DNA of 64,000 nt from Serpens gallinarum (GCF_014836765.1 NZ_JACSQG010000001.1:124001-188000); one strand, 5' to 3'. Positions 44,722 to 54,270 are shown, counted from the first letter of the stretch. Translations and numbers: made by a program. The notes: a model not told the origin generated them from the letters alone.

Positions 44722-45069
44722 ATGAAACGTACTCTATTGGCTTTGCTGCTGGTACCGGCCTTCTCCGTCACGGCCTTTGCGGCCGGTTACAGTGGTCCGG
44801 GCGGGGTCGAATCCGTCACCACTGTGTCTGCTGCACTGGAAGCCGCCGACGACACGCCCGTCACCCTGGAAGGCCAGATCGTGCGGCGCATCGGCAAAGA
44901 AACCTACGAGTTCAAGGACGCCACCGGTTCCATCGAGGTGGAGATTGATGATGACGAATGGCCGAACCAGACCGTTTCGGAAACCGCCAAGGTGCGCATC
45001 AGCGGTGAAGTGGACGCGGGCATGACCAGTCGCGATATCGACGTCGAGCGCGTTGAGCTGCTGCAGTAA
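44722..45069 (+). CDS. carO: OB-fold stress protein (YgiW/CarO type)
   Basis: This 115-residue periplasmic protein has a signal peptide (residues 1-21, AFA), then GYSGPGGVESVTTVSAALEAADDTPVTLEGQIVRRIG and an OB-type beta barrel (YEFKDATGSIEVEIDDDEWPN). The family is linked to stress, calcium or metal tolerance, and the P. aeruginosa relative PA0320 (CarO) is induced by calcium. The phased repeats upstream fit such control. A long perfect terminator follows. Confidence 0.85.
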   Translation: MKRTLLALLLVPAFSVTAFAAGYSGPGGVESVTTVSAALEAADDTPVTLEGQIVRRIGKETYEFKDATGSIEVEIDDDEWPNQTVSETAKVRISGEVDAGMTSRDIDVERVELLQ

Positions 45070-45083
45070 CACTTTGGCAGATC

Positions 45084-45120
45084 AACACAACGAACCCGCC
45101 ACTGGCGGGTTCGTTGTGTT
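45084..45120. terminator. Strong terminator after the carO-like gene
   Basis: AACACAACGAACCCGCC and GGCGGGTTCGTTGTGTT form a 17-bp perfect stem with a 3-base loop. It lies between carO and the convergent yegP-type gene and may serve both. Confidence 0.85.
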
Positions 45121-45129
45121 CAGTTGCGG

Positions 45130-45465
45130 TTACACCGCTTCATCAAGCAGCACGGCTTCAACAGCGTGGCGCTTGACCGACTCGCTGCCGTGCTCGGCAC
45201 TGCCCCGGCTGGTATACATCTGGCTTTGTCCGACCACCTGGCCATTGGTGGCCTTGAGCACGAAGTAGTGCTTTTCGTTGCTGCCGGCCTTGATCTCGAA
45301 AGCACCCTCACGCTGGGAATTGTTGCGCACCGATTTAATGCCGTTTAGCGCAGAGTCCTTGGCTTTGTAGAGTTCGCTGGTCAGGATGATCTGGCCATTG
45401 CTGGCCAACAGGTTGAAGTGGAATTGGCCGTTGCTGGAACGTTTCAGATGGAATTTGCCGGACAT
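45130..45465 (-). CDS. YegP/DUF1508 family protein
   Basis: This 111-residue protein has two tandem DUF1508 repeats (FHLKRSSNGQFHFNLLASNGQIILTSELYKAKDSALNGI and FEIKAGSNEKHYFVLKATNGQVVGQSQMYTSRGSAEHGI-like), each of about 50 residues. E. coli YegP has the same design and no known function. It is divided from rpiA by 77 bp, in the same direction. Confidence 0.86.
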   Translation of the reverse strand: MSGKFHLKRSSNGQFHFNLLASNGQIILTSELYKAKDSALNGIKSVRNNSQREGAFEIKAGSNEKHYFVLKATNGQVVGQSQMYTSRGSAEHGSESVKRHAVEAVLLDEAV

Positions 45466-45542
45466 TGCGACACCTCCTGATGTGTACGTCTGTATTACAG
45501 GCTAGACGCAACGGTGGCGCGCGCAATGGTCCGTGGCAGCAG

Positions 45543-46214
45543 TCAGCGCTTGAGGATTTGCACGCCCGTAGCGGTGCCCAGCAGCAGCACATCGGCGGGC
45601 CGGGCGGCGAACAGGCCATTGGTGACCACGCCGACGATGGCGTTGATGTCGGCTTCGAGCTTGGCCGCATCGGTGATGTGCAGGTTGTGAACGTCGAGGA
45701 TGACGTTGCCGTTATCGGTGACCACTCCCTGGCGATACACCGGATCGCCACCCAGGCGGACCAACTGGCGGGCAACATGGCTGCGCGCCATCGGGATCAC
45801 CTCCACCGGCAGCGGGAAACCACCCAGAACCGGCACGCGCTTGCTGGCGTCGGCGATGCAGACGAAGGTCTTGGCCACTGCGGCGACGATTTTTTCGCGG
45901 GTCAACGCCGCGCCGCCGCCCTTGATCAGCTCCAGGCGGTCATTGGCTTCGTCAGCGCCATCAACGTAGAACTCCAGTTCGCCGACCGAATTGAGGTCAT
46001 AGACCGCAATGCCATGGTCTTTCAAGCGCTGGGCAGTGGCTTCCGAGCTGGCCACGGCGCCATCGAAATCGAATGTGTGACGAGCCAGGGCATCGATGAA
46101 GTAGTTGGCGGTGGAGCCGGTGCCCACGCCGATGACGCTGTTGCGCTCCAGGTGCGGGAGGATGTAGTCGACGGCGGCCTGGGCCACTGCCTGCTTGAGC
46201 TGGTCCTGATTCAT
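45543..46214 (-). CDS. rpiA: Ribose-5-phosphate isomerase A
   Basis: This 223-residue enzyme interconverts ribose 5-phosphate and ribulose 5-phosphate. [17 protein letters not shown] (residues 28-44), [26 protein letters not shown] and [12 protein letters not shown] are the family motifs, and the catalytic Glu is in LTREKI. It is divergent from ilvA over a 173-bp gap, an arrangement I recall from other Pseudomonas genomes. Confidence 0.96.
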   Translation of the reverse strand: MNQDQLKQAVAQAAVDYILPHLERNSVIGVGTGSTANYFIDALARHTFDFDGAVASSEATAQRLKDHGIAVYDLNSVGELEFYVDGADEANDRLELIKGGGAALTREKIVAAVAKTFVCIADASKRVPVLGGFPLPVEVIPMARSHVARQLVRLGGDPVYRQGVVTDNGNVILDVHNLHITDAAKLEADINAIVGVVTNGLFAARPADVLLLGTATGVQILKR

Positions 46215-46387
46215 GACGGGTTCCAGGGGTAAATAAGGCGCGAATTATAGCCTTCGGGGGTGGGGCGGTCTCGCCGCGCTGAGACCGGTGAAGCGATTTT
46301 TCCGAGGAATTCGCAGGTGGTCGTCAGCCGAAGCGCTGGAGTAGACTGATTCCCCCGCGCAACGCCTATCACGATAAGACCGCCACG

Positions 46388-47902
46388 ATGCTCGAACAGT
46401 ACGTCAAGAAAACCCTCACCTCGCGCGTCTATGACGTCGCCGAGGAAACGCCGCTGCAACCCGCCCGCCAATTGTCCGAACGCCTGGGCAACCAGATTCT
46501 CCTCAAGCGTGAAGATCTGCAGCCGGTGTATTCCTTCAAGATTCGTGGCGCCTACAACAAGATCGCCCAGCTCAGCGCCGAAGAGCGCAGCCGTGGCGTG
46601 GTCACCGCGTCGGCCGGCAACCATGCCCAGGGCGTGGCGCTGGCCGCCAAATACCTGGGCATCAAGGCCACCATCGTCATGCCGCGCACCACGCCGGAAT
46701 TGAAAGTGCAGGGCGTGCGCGCCCGTGGCGGCAAGGTGGTGTTGCACGGCGACGCTTTTCCCGAAGCGCTGGCCCACTCGCTGAAATTGGTCGAAGAAAA
46801 GGGCTTGGTTTATATCCACCCCTACGATGATGAATATGTCATCGCGGGCCAGGGCACGGTGGCGATGGAAATTCTCCGCCAGCAACAAGGGCCGTTGGAC
46901 GCGATTTTCGTACCGGTTGGCGGCGGCGGGCTGATTGCCGGGATTGTCGCCTACGTCAAATACCTGCGCCCGGAAATCAAGGTAATCGGCGTCGAGCCGG
47001 ATGATTCCAATTGCCTGCAGCAGGCGTTGGCCGATGGCGAACGTACGGTGCTGCCCCAGGTCGGCCTGTTCACCGATGGCGTGGCCGTGGCGCAGATCGG
47101 TGAGCGCCCTTTCGAGATCTGCAAGGATTACGTCGATGAGGTGATTACCGTCAGCACCGACGAAGTGTGTGCGGCAATCAAGGACATCTACGAGGATACC
47201 CGCTCGATCACCGAACCGGCCGGCGCGCTGGGGGTGGCGGGTATCAAGAAGTACATCGCCCGTGAAGGCATCACAGGGCAAGTGCTGGTGGCAGTCGACT
47301 CCGGCGCCAACATCAATTTCGACCGCCTGCGCCATGTCGCCGAACGCGCCGAGCTGGGCGAAAAGCGCGAAGCGATCATCGCCGTGACCATTCCCGAGCA
47401 ACCGGGCAGCTTCAAGACCTTCTGCCAGGCAATTGGCAAACGGCAAATTACCGAATTCAACTACCGCTACAACTCCGAGCGAGAAGCGCACATCTTCGTG
47501 GGCGTGCAGACCCACCCCGAGCACGATCCGCGCGAAGCGCTGGTCGAAGGGCTGCGCGAGAAAGGCTTTCCGGTGCTTGACCTGAGCGAAGACGAGATGG
47601 CCAAGCTGCATATCCGCTACATGGTTGGCGGCCATTCGGCAGCCATCAATGACGAGATTGTGCTGCGCTTCGAGTTTCCGGAGCGCCCGGGCGCGTTGTT
47701 CAACTTCCTCAACAAGCTGGGCGGACGTTGGAATATCTCGATGTTCCACTACCGCAACCATGGCGCGGCCGACGGCAGGGTGGTCGCCGGGCTGCAGGTG
47801 CCCGAGGCGGACCGTCATCTGCTGCCGGCGGCGCTGGAAGCGATCGGTTATCCGTACTGGGATGAAAGCGAGAACCCGGCCTACAAGCTGTTTCTAGGGT
47901 AA
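46388..47902 (+). CDS. ilvA: Threonine dehydratase (biosynthetic)
   Basis: This 504-residue PLP enzyme deaminates threonine to 2-ketobutyrate for isoleucine synthesis. The PLP lysine is in VYSFKIRGAYNKI, and SAGNHAQGVA and VGGGGLIAGI follow. Two C-terminal ACT-like domains (residues 330-500, with AVTIPEQPGSFKTFCQAIG and LRFEFPERPGALFNFLNKLG) indicate allosteric control by isoleucine and valine. Length fits the allosteric type rather than the catabolic TdcB. Confidence 0.96.
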   Translation: MLEQYVKKTLTSRVYDVAEETPLQPARQLSERLGNQILLKREDLQPVYSFKIRGAYNKIAQLSAEERSRGVVTASAGNHAQGVALAAKYLGIKATIVMPRTTPELKVQGVRARGGKVVLHGDAFPEALAHSLKLVEEKGLVYIHPYDDEYVIAGQGTVAMEILRQQQGPLDAIFVPVGGGGLIAGIVAYVKYLRPEIKVIGVEPDDSNCLQQALADGERTVLPQVGLFTDGVAVAQIGERPFEICKDYVDEVITVSTDEVCAAIKDIYEDTRSITEPAGALGVAGIKKYIAREGITGQVLVAVDSGANINFDRLRHVAERAELGEKREAIIAVTIPEQPGSFKTFCQAIGKRQITEFNYRYNSEREAHIFVGVQTHPEHDPREALVEGLREKGFPVLDLSEDEMAKLHIRYMVGGHSAAINDEIVLRFEFPERPGALFNFLNKLGGRWNISMFHYRNHGAADGRVVAGLQVPEADRHLLPAALEAIGYPYWDESENPAYKLFLG

Positions 47903-47961
47903 GCAAGGACAGCGACGTTCGACTGGCTAGACTGCAAGCATCAAACAACGGGGAGCGCGCC

Positions 47962-48399
47962 ATGGAGGCCTACCTGAGCCTGCAGATTCTGCAAGGGTTG
48001 CTGGCGGTCTTGTTGCTGGCCGTCAGTGCCGGCCTGGCATGGATGGTTTGGCACCGCTGGCAGGCTTCGAGCTGGCCGCAGCGGCCTGCCTTGGATGCCT
48101 CGGTTCGGGTGGGCCTGCCGGCGTTGGCCGTGCTGGTTATCGCCGCGCCGATAGTGGCCTGGTGGTTGCTGCACCTGGGCGAGGTGCCGTTCGGTTACTT
48201 GTGGGTGCTGGGTAGCGCCTGTCTCTATCTGCTCGCCGGCATCGCCTGGTTGCTGTTGGGACAGCGCCTGCTGCGCGTGTATCGTCAGCCCGCGCTGGCT
48301 GACCAGGCGCGTTTTTTACCCGTGACATTCGCCTGCGCCGTTGTAGCGCTGGTTGTGTTGCTGATCATTCTGCTGTTGATCGCGCTGCGTCCGCTGTAG
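47962..48399 (+). CDS. Small hydrophobic hypothetical protein
   Basis: This 145-residue protein has four hydrophobic segments (about residues 8-30, 48-70, 75-100 and 120-142) and short charged linkers with an Arg-rich stretch near residue 105. No family motif is recognised. GGGGAG lies upstream of the ATG at 47962. It lies 59 bp after ilvA and may share its transcript. It is likely an inner-membrane protein. Confidence 0.7.
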   Translation: MEAYLSLQILQGLLAVLLLAVSAGLAWMVWHRWQASSWPQRPALDASVRVGLPALAVLVIAAPIVAWWLLHLGEVPFGYLWVLGSACLYLLAGIAWLLLGQRLLRVYRQPALADQARFLPVTFACAVVALVVLLIILLLIALRPL

Positions 48400-48417
48400 C
48401 GAAACCGTCGCCTGCCG

Positions 48418-48446
48418 TAGGGCGGATGTCGCTTTCTACATCCGCC
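48418..48446. repeat. GTAGGGTGGA-type palindromic repeat
   Basis: GTAGGGCGGATGTCGC...TACATCCGCC is a single unit of the repeat family seen at 2541 and 9727, with C for T in the core. It lies between the hydrophobic protein gene and the HAD-IB gene. Confidence 0.7.
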
Positions 48447-48520
48447 ATGACCATCGCGCGGTGGATCGATAACGCGTGACCCACCCTGAACCTCAGTATC
48501 GGCGGCCGGACCTGGTCGGC

Positions 48521-49174
48521 TCAACGCAGCGATATAACCGGCCAGCCGCGTTTTAGCGCTTCCTCGCGCAGGATCGGGTCGGGATCGACGGCTACTGGGT
48601 GGCTGACGCGCGACAGCAGCGGCATGTCATTGCGCGAGTCGCTGTAGAAATAACTGTCGTCCAGGGATTGCCGGTTTTCTGCCAGCCAGCGCTCCAGACG
48701 CGTGACCTTGCCGTCCTGGAAACAGGGCACGTCAATGCAGCGCCCGGTGTAGCGGCCGTCCTGCATTTCGCATTCGGTGGCCAACAGCGTGTCCACACCC
48801 AGGCGTCGAGCGATGGGTGCGGTGATAAAACGGTTGGTGGCGGTGATGATCACCACCCGGTCGCCGGCGTCGCGGTGTTGGCGAATCAGCGCCTCGCCCT
48901 TGGCCAGGATGATGGGCTCGATATGGCTGGCCATGAATTCACGGTGCCAGCCTTCCAGGTCACTCATGGCGCTGCGCCCGAGCAGTTCCTGGCAGAAATC
49001 CTGATAGGCCAGTACGTCCAGGCGACTCTGCAGGTAGTCCTCATAAAAGGCATCGTTGCGTGCGCGGTAGCTGTCGGCGTCGACCAGGCCGCGTTGGCAG
49101 AGGAATTCGCCCCAGGCGTGGTCGCTGTCGCCAGCCAGCAGGGTGTTATCAAGATCGAATAAGGCCAGGCGCAC
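48521..49174 (-). CDS. HAD-IB family phosphatase (SerB-like)
   Basis: This 217-residue HAD phosphatase has motif [13 protein letters not shown] at the N-terminus, the cap helix region, motif [12 protein letters not shown] and motif [21 protein letters not shown]. The helical cap places it in the HAD-IB group with SerB, but the substrate is unknown; in Pseudomonas this gene lies next to rppH. The GTG at 49174 has GAGG upstream. An upstream in-frame extension into rppH is rejected. Confidence 0.87.
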   Translation of the reverse strand: MRLALFDLDNTLLAGDSDHAWGEFLCQRGLVDADSYRARNDAFYEDYLQSRLDVLAYQDFCQELLGRSAMSDLEGWHREFMASHIEPIILAKGEALIRQHRDAGDRVVIITATNRFITAPIARRLGVDTLLATECEMQDGRYTGRCIDVPCFQDGKVTRLERWLAENRQSLDDSYFYSDSRNDMPLLSRVSHPVAVDPDPILREEALKRGWPVISLR

Positions 49175-49348
49175 GGAAACCTCGCAAATGCGGAAAATAA
49201 AAGAGACCAAGCATACCGGGTCTGTCGGTTTGGCTGAAGGTGACGGACTGCGTTCACGCGCCTTGACACAGAGGCATGCAAGTTGCTTTCGGCACCGAGT
49301 ATTTTTGTGGAACAATGCGGTGAATGTAGGTTTACGAGGTGGTCCGAC

Positions 49349-49816
49349 GTGATCGACTCCGATGGTTTCCGTCCCAATGTCGGCATCATCCTGACCAATG
49401 ATAGTGGCCAGGTGCTGTGGGCACGACGAATCAATCAGGATGCCTGGCAATTTCCCCAAGGTGGCATCAATCCGGAAGAAACGCCCGAACAAGCCCTGTA
49501 CCGTGAATTGAACGAAGAAATCGGTCTGGATCCGCAGGATGTGGAAATCCTCGCCTGTACCCGGGGCTGGTTGCGTTATCGCCTGCCGCAACGCCTGGTG
49601 CGTACTCACAGCCAACCGTTGTGCATCGGTCAGAAGCAGAAGTGGTTTTTGCTGCGCCTGGTCGCGGATGAGCAGCGGGTGCGCATGGACCTGACCGGCA
49701 AGCCCGAATTCGATGGCTGGCGCTGGGTCAGTTATTGGTACCCGCTGGGCCAGGTCGTCACCTTCAAGCGCGAGGTTTACCGCCGCGCCTTAAAAGAATT
49801 AGCCCCGCGCCTGTAG
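49349..49816 (+). CDS. rppH: RNA pyrophosphohydrolase RppH
   Basis: This 155-residue Nudix enzyme removes pyrophosphate from RNA 5' ends and starts RNA decay. The Nudix box [23 protein letters not shown] is complete at residues 37-59, and [10 protein letters not shown] opens the family sequence. The GTG at 49349 begins the family sequence. It has ACGAGG upstream. It is 36 bp before ptsP, a known operon in Pseudomonas. Confidence 0.93.
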   Translation: MIDSDGFRPNVGIILTNDSGQVLWARRINQDAWQFPQGGINPEETPEQALYRELNEEIGLDPQDVEILACTRGWLRYRLPQRLVRTHSQPLCIGQKQKWFLLRLVADEQRVRMDLTGKPEFDGWRWVSYWYPLGQVVTFKREVYRRALKELAPRL

Positions 49817-49851
49817 GCGCGGGACGGGAAACGGGGAGAAAGGCTCTGAGC

Positions 49852-52131
49852 ATGCTCAATACGCTGCGCAAGATCGTCCAGGAAGTGAATGCCGCCAAAG
49901 ATCTTAAAACGGCGTTGGGCATCATTGTGCAGCGGGTGCGCGAGGCCATGGGCAGCCAGGTGTGCTCGGTCTACCTGCTCGACCCGGAAACCAACCGCTA
50001 TGTGCTGATGGCCACTGAAGGCCTCAACAAGCGTGCTATCGGCAAGGTCAGCATGTCGCCCAACGAGGGTCTGGTCGGCCTGGTCGGCAGCCGTGAAGAA
50101 CCCCTCAACCTGGAACATGCATCCGAGCATCCCCGTTACCGTTACTTCGCCGAAACCGGCGAAGAGCGCTACGCCTCGTTTCTCGGTGCACCGATCATTC
50201 ACCACCGACGCGTGATGGGCGTGCTGGTGATTCAGCAAAAAGAACGCCGCCAGTTCGACGAGGGTGAAGAAGCTTTTCTGGTGACCATGAGTGCCCAGCT
50301 CGCTGGCGTCATCGCTCATGCCGAGGCCACCGGCACGATCCGCGGCTTGGGCAAACAGGGCAAGGGCATCCAGGAAGCTCGCTTTGTTGGCATCCCCGGC
50401 GCACCCGGCGCCGCCATCGGTACCGCCGTGGTGGTGTTACCGCCGGCCGATCTGGATGTGGTGCCGGACAAGTCCATTGAGGATATCGACGCGGAGCTCA
50501 AGCGCTTCGACAACGCGCTCGCCGCGGTGCGCATCGACATGCAAAAACTGTCGACCAAGCTGGCCACCCAGTTGCGCCCGGAAGAGCGGGCCTTGTTCGA
50601 CGTCTATCTGATGATGCTCGACGACGCTTCGCTGAGTAAGGAAGTGGTGCGCATCATCAAGAGCGGCCACTGGGCGCAGGGGGCGCTCAGTCAGGTGGTC
50701 AAGGCGCACGTGCATCGCTTTGAAATGATGGATGACGCCTACCTGCGCGAGCGAGCATCGGACATCCGCGATATCGGTCGCAGGTTGCTGGCCTACCTGC
50801 AGGAAGATCATCAACAGACGCTGGAATACCAGGACAACACCATCCTGGTCAGTGAGGAGCTTACCCCGGCGATGCTCGGCGAGGTGCCGGAAGGCAAGCT
50901 GGTCGGCCTGGTCTCGGTGCTCGGCTCGGGCAACTCCCATGTGGCGATTCTTGCCCGGGCGATGGGCATTCCCACGGTGATGGGTGCTGTCGATCTGCCG
51001 TATTCGAAGATCGATGGCATCGAGCTGATCATTGACGGCTACCATGGCGAGGTGTTCACCAATCCCGGCCCGATCCTGCGCAAGCAATACACCGAGGTGG
51101 TCGAGGAGGAGCGGCAACTGACCCAGGGGTTGGATTCCCTAAGGGCGCTGCCGTGTGAAACCCTTGACGGGCAGCGCATGCCGTTATGGGTGAATACGGG
51201 CCTGTTCGCCGACGTGGCCCGTGCCCAGAAGCGCGGTGCCGAAGGGGTCGGCCTGTACCGCACCGAAGTGCCGTTCATGAGCAAGGAGCGCTTTCCGAGC
51301 GAAAAGGAGCAACTGGTCATCTACCGCGAGCAGTTGGCCGCCTTCCATCCGCAGCCGGTCACCATGCGAACCCTGGACATCGGCGGCGACAAAGCGCTGT
51401 CGTATTTTCCGATCAAGGAGCAGAACCCGTTCCTGGGCTGGCGCGGCATTCGCATCACTCTCGACCATCCGGAAATTTTCCTCGTCCAGGTGCGCGCCAT
51501 GCTCAAGGCCAGTGAGGGATTGAACAACTTGCGCATTCTGCTGCCGATGATTTCCGGGCTGCATGAGCTGGAAGAGTCGCTGCACCTGATTCATCGCGCC
51601 TGGAGCGAGGTGCGCGACGAGGAAATCGATATTGCCATGCCGCCGGTAGGGGTGATGATCGAGATTCCCGCAGCGGTGTATCAGATCCGCGAGCTGTCGC
51701 GCCTGGTTGACTTCGTCTCGGTCGGCTCCAATGACCTGACCCAGTACCTGCTGGCAGTGGATCGCAATAATCCCCGGGTTGCCGACCTCTACGATTTCTT
51801 TCATCCGGCGGTCTTGCAGGCGCTCCGTCAGGTGGTTGACGGTGCCCATGCCGAAGGCAAGTCGGCAAGCATTTGCGGCGAAATGGCCGGCGATCCCGTG
51901 GCGGCGGTGCTGTTGCTGGCAATGGGCTTCGACAGCCTGTCGATGAATGCCACCAACCTGCCCAAAGTGAAGTGGCTGCTACGGCAGATCAGTTCGGCCA
52001 AGGCCCGCGAGCTGTTGGAGCAGGTCATGCAAATTGACAGTCCGCATATCATCCGCAGCACGATGAACCTGGCGCTGCGGAATCTGGGGCTGGGGCGGGT
52101 GATCAACCCGGCAGCGTCCATCCAGGCCTGA
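49852..52131 (+). CDS. ptsP: Phosphoenolpyruvate-protein phosphotransferase PtsP (EI-Ntr)
   Basis: This 759-residue enzyme has a GAF domain (residues 1-165) and an EI core. The phospho-His lies in SGNSHVAILARAMGIPTVMG (about residue 357), and the PEP-utilising C-terminus has the DIGGDKALSYFP and CGEMAGDP active-site motifs. It starts the nitrogen PTS relay to PtsO and PtsN, sensing glutamine and 2-oxoglutarate through the GAF domain. The ATG at 49852 follows GGGGAGAAAGG. It is co-transcribed with rppH. Confidence 0.96.
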   Translation: MLNTLRKIVQEVNAAKDLKTALGIIVQRVREAMGSQVCSVYLLDPETNRYVLMATEGLNKRAIGKVSMSPNEGLVGLVGSREEPLNLEHASEHPRYRYFAETGEERYASFLGAPIIHHRRVMGVLVIQQKERRQFDEGEEAFLVTMSAQLAGVIAHAEATGTIRGLGKQGKGIQEARFVGIPGAPGAAIGTAVVVLPPADLDVVPDKSIEDIDAELKRFDNALAAVRIDMQKLSTKLATQLRPEERALFDVYLMMLDDASLSKEVVRIIKSGHWAQGALSQVVKAHVHRFEMMDDAYLRERASDIRDIGRRLLAYLQEDHQQTLEYQDNTILVSEELTPAMLGEVPEGKLVGLVSVLGSGNSHVAILARAMGIPTVMGAVDLPYSKIDGIELIIDGYHGEVFTNPGPILRKQYTEVVEEERQLTQGLDSLRALPCETLDGQRMPLWVNTGLFADVARAQKRGAEGVGLYRTEVPFMSKERFPSEKEQLVIYREQLAAFHPQPVTMRTLDIGGDKALSYFPIKEQNPFLGWRGIRITLDHPEIFLVQVRAMLKASEGLNNLRILLPMISGLHELEESLHLIHRAWSEVRDEEIDIAMPPVGVMIEIPAAVYQIRELSRLVDFVSVGSNDLTQYLLAVDRNNPRVADLYDFFHPAVLQALRQVVDGAHAEGKSASICGEMAGDPVAAVLLLAMGFDSLSMNATNLPKVKWLLRQISSAKARELLEQVMQIDSPHIIRSTMNLALRNLGLGRVINPAASIQA

Positions 52132-52174
52132 AAGCTTTTGCACCCCTGTGGGCAACCCATGAAGGTGACGACTC

Positions 52175-52891
52175 ATGATGCAGCCTGCCCTGGTAGGCAG
52201 TCGCGATGCGGCCCTCGATCTGCTCAAGTGGCTGGCAATGCTGAGCATGTTTGTCGATCACCTGCGGTTTGTCTGGCCTGAGCTGGCCTGGGCGTTCGTG
52301 CCCGGTCGCCTGGCCTTTCCCTTCTTCTGTCTGGCTGTGGCCGCGAATGTCAGGCGCGGTGTACTGTCCTGGCGTTACCTGGCGTGGCTCCTCATGTTTG
52401 CCCTGCTATCGGAGTGGCCGTACCGGTTGCTGGTGGGCAACAGCACGACGCTCAATATCCTGCCCACCTTGGCGCTGGGGTTGCTGATTGCTCAGGGTGT
52501 TGCTCATGAACAAGCGCGAGTGCGCGGGCTGGCGTTGCTGGCACTCGGCGTGGCCTGGTGGGGACAGCAGCATCTGATGTTCGGCTTTATTGGTGCCTTG
52601 CTGCCAACGGCCTGCCTGTTGGCGCTGAGTCGACGCGGCGGTTGGTATTTGCTCGCGGGAATGTGTGCGGTGCTGGCCAATTATTCACCGACGCTATGGG
52701 CCGGCGCGCGACAGTTTCAGGCCTTCGCCTGGGTAGGCGTAATGGTCTGTGGAGTGGCGCCGCTGTTGGGATTGAGCTTGCTGCGGGGTGGACTAGAACT
52801 GCGCATCTGGCCGTTGCGGCGTTGGGGTTACCTGCTGTATCCCGGCCACCTGCTGATCTGGGCGCTGGTGCGCGAGCAGGTGGCCCGATAA
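52175..52891 (+). CDS. TraX family membrane protein
   Basis: This 238-residue protein has eight or so membrane segments and begins DAALDLLKWLAMLSMFVDH, typical of TraX, a family of membrane acyltransferase-like proteins. F-plasmid TraX acetylates pilin, but chromosomal copies such as this one have no known target. A downstream cluster of LWP and GHLLIWALV is also conserved. The ATG at 52175 has GGTGA upstream and follows ptsP by 43 bp. Confidence 0.84.
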   Translation: MMQPALVGSRDAALDLLKWLAMLSMFVDHLRFVWPELAWAFVPGRLAFPFFCLAVAANVRRGVLSWRYLAWLLMFALLSEWPYRLLVGNSTTLNILPTLALGLLIAQGVAHEQARVRGLALLALGVAWWGQQHLMFGFIGALLPTACLLALSRRGGWYLLAGMCAVLANYSPTLWAGARQFQAFAWVGVMVCGVAPLLGLSLLRGGLELRIWPLRRWGYLLYPGHLLIWALVREQVAR

Positions 52892-52898
52892 GACGCGG

Positions 52899-53372
52899 TT
52901 AGCGGTGCTTGTGATGCCAGTGCTCTTTGTAATGGCCCTTGCCACGCTTGTGTTTGTGCTTGTGGCGGTCATGATGCACGCGGCGATGATCACCCCGGTA
53001 GTCGCGGCGGTCATCGTCACCGTAGGCATTGCCCAGGGCACCGCCCGCGGCGCCACCAATGGCAGCACCCAGCAAGCCGCCATTTGCACCGCCTGCCTGT
53101 TGGCCCAGCACGTTGCCGCCGGCCGCGCCCAGGCCGCCGCCCACTGCGGCTTCGGTACGGCTGCGCCGGTCGGCACCCACCGCGCTGCCAGCGGCACCGC
53201 CAACGCCTGCGCCGATCGCGGCACCTGTGCTGCCACCGATATGTCCACCGACCACGCTACCCATTACGCCGCCCAGGGCACCACCGACTGCCGATTCAGT
53301 ATTGTTGCCGGCAAAGACGCCGCCACTGAACAAGCCAAGGGTCAGCAATATAATCGGGGAATGTCTTTTCAT
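52899..53372 (-). CDS. Glycine-zipper protein with His/Lys-rich tail
   Basis: This 157-residue protein has a signal peptide ending VFA, then repeated glycine-zipper patterns (GGALGGVMGSVVGGHIGGSTG, GAGVGGAAGSAVGADRR, GLLGAAIGGAAGGALG), and a basic C-terminal tail rich in His, Lys and Arg. Glycine zippers form tightly packed membrane helices or outer-membrane associations. The His-rich tail could bind metals or polyanions. The Met at 53372 with GAGG upstream is chosen; a Met 15 bases earlier is possible. No function is known. Confidence 0.78.
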   Translation of the reverse strand: MKRHSPIILLTLGLFSGGVFAGNNTESAVGGALGGVMGSVVGGHIGGSTGAAIGAGVGGAAGSAVGADRRSRTEAAVGGGLGAAGGNVLGQQAGGANGGLLGAAIGGAAGGALGNAYGDDDRRDYRGDHRRVHHDRHKHKHKRGKGHYKEHWHHKHR

Positions 53373-53387
53373 CAGGTGTTGCCTCAT

Positions 53388-53749
53388 CGGAATGACGAAG
53401 CGATGCTCGCTGCCAAATGCTTTCTACACAAGCCGGAAGCCGACGAGCTGCATGGCTTTACCGGCTTTTTACTGAGTCTTTACAAGGAGTTGCAGATACA
53501 TGGAACCTTGCTTGCGAGAGCAAGGTCCGATACAGCTTGGCCAACCATTGGAGCAACTCGCAGCTGTTGATTTTTCATCCAGCGCGGGACTTCAACGCGC
53601 ACATCATGGTCGCAGTAGCGGCATCGGCAGCCACAGCCTCGTTCAATGAATGCTGCGCTATGACAGCGAAGTCTGTGTCTTCGCTGTCCCTTCCCCAGTA
53701 GGCAGGCAGTGCGGAGCGCAAACCCCGCGACAGGTGCGGGGTGCTTGGT
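53388..53749. other. Intergenic region between the glycine-zipper gene and the low-GC insert
   Basis: No supported gene lies in these 362 bases. A hairpin, ACCCCGC-N7-GCGGGGT at 53722-53742, is read on the minus strand after the hypothetical gene at 53750. Frames crossing the region lack ribosome sites and family motifs. Confidence 0.5.
53722..53742 (-). terminator. Candidate terminator of the hypothetical membrane protein gene
   Basis: ACCCCGC and GCGGGGT form a 7-bp stem with a 7-base loop, just downstream of the minus-strand stop at 53750, and are followed by TTTG on that strand. Confidence 0.5.
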
Positions 53750-54253
53750 TTAGTTGCAGACCAGTTGATAAACCTTATCTGTGGTATCAACTTTTTCAAA
53801 TATGGTATCGCTGACGGGCTTGCCTCTTTCGTGTGTGGCGCGCTCTTGTGTGGTGCAATTTAAAACGGACTCAAAGATGATTTGGCGCTCGCTCGGGTCT
53901 TTCAGGAAGTGATAAGTGAAATATTCCACCAGAATCTGATGGTTTTGTTCGCTGCGCTTTGAGGTGCCGTCAAAGGCGGTAAAGGCATTGATCACCGGGG
54001 AGATGTAGCTCCAGGGTTTAAAAAAACTGGTGGTGTGTTTCTCGTAAATAACGATGCTTCCTGCGGGTAGTTGGCCGGCTTTAAATTCGTACCAGCTGTA
54101 GTCGTAGTAGGCGTGGTAGCCAAACATGCATAAGCCAGCACCGACTGAGATAGTCCATTTGGGTAGTCTGCCACCGCTTAATTTTCTTAGCAGGTGAAGG
54201 AAGGCGCCTCCGCAAAGACCTATTATCAAAACAGCGAAAAGGTGCCATATCAT
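53750..54253 (-). CDS. Hypothetical inner-membrane protein in a low-GC segment
   Basis: This 167-residue protein has one N-terminal helix (residues 4-20, LFAVLIIGLCGGAFLHLL), a second short one near residues 33-48, and then a mainly polar domain with a YFTYHFLKDPSERQIIFESVLNC stretch and two cysteines in the C-terminal region (VLNCTTQ and LVCN). No family is recognised. The base composition is clearly lower in GC than the surrounding core. It lies between two terminators, so it is its own transcript. Confidence 0.65.
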   Translation of the reverse strand: MIWHLFAVLIIGLCGGAFLHLLRKLSGGRLPKWTISVGAGLCMFGYHAYYDYSWYEFKAGQLPAGSIVIYEKHTTSFFKPWSYISPVINAFTAFDGTSKRSEQNHQILVEYFTYHFLKDPSERQIIFESVLNCTTQERATHERGKPVSDTIFEKVDTTDKVYQLVCN

Positions 54254-54270
54254 TAATTATTACTCCGGAT

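Noticed and set aside
46211-47818. 535-codon open frame on the minus strand across ilvA
   Set aside because: It is the antisense shadow of ilvA in GC-rich DNA; its translation has no family pattern, and ilvA has complete motifs.
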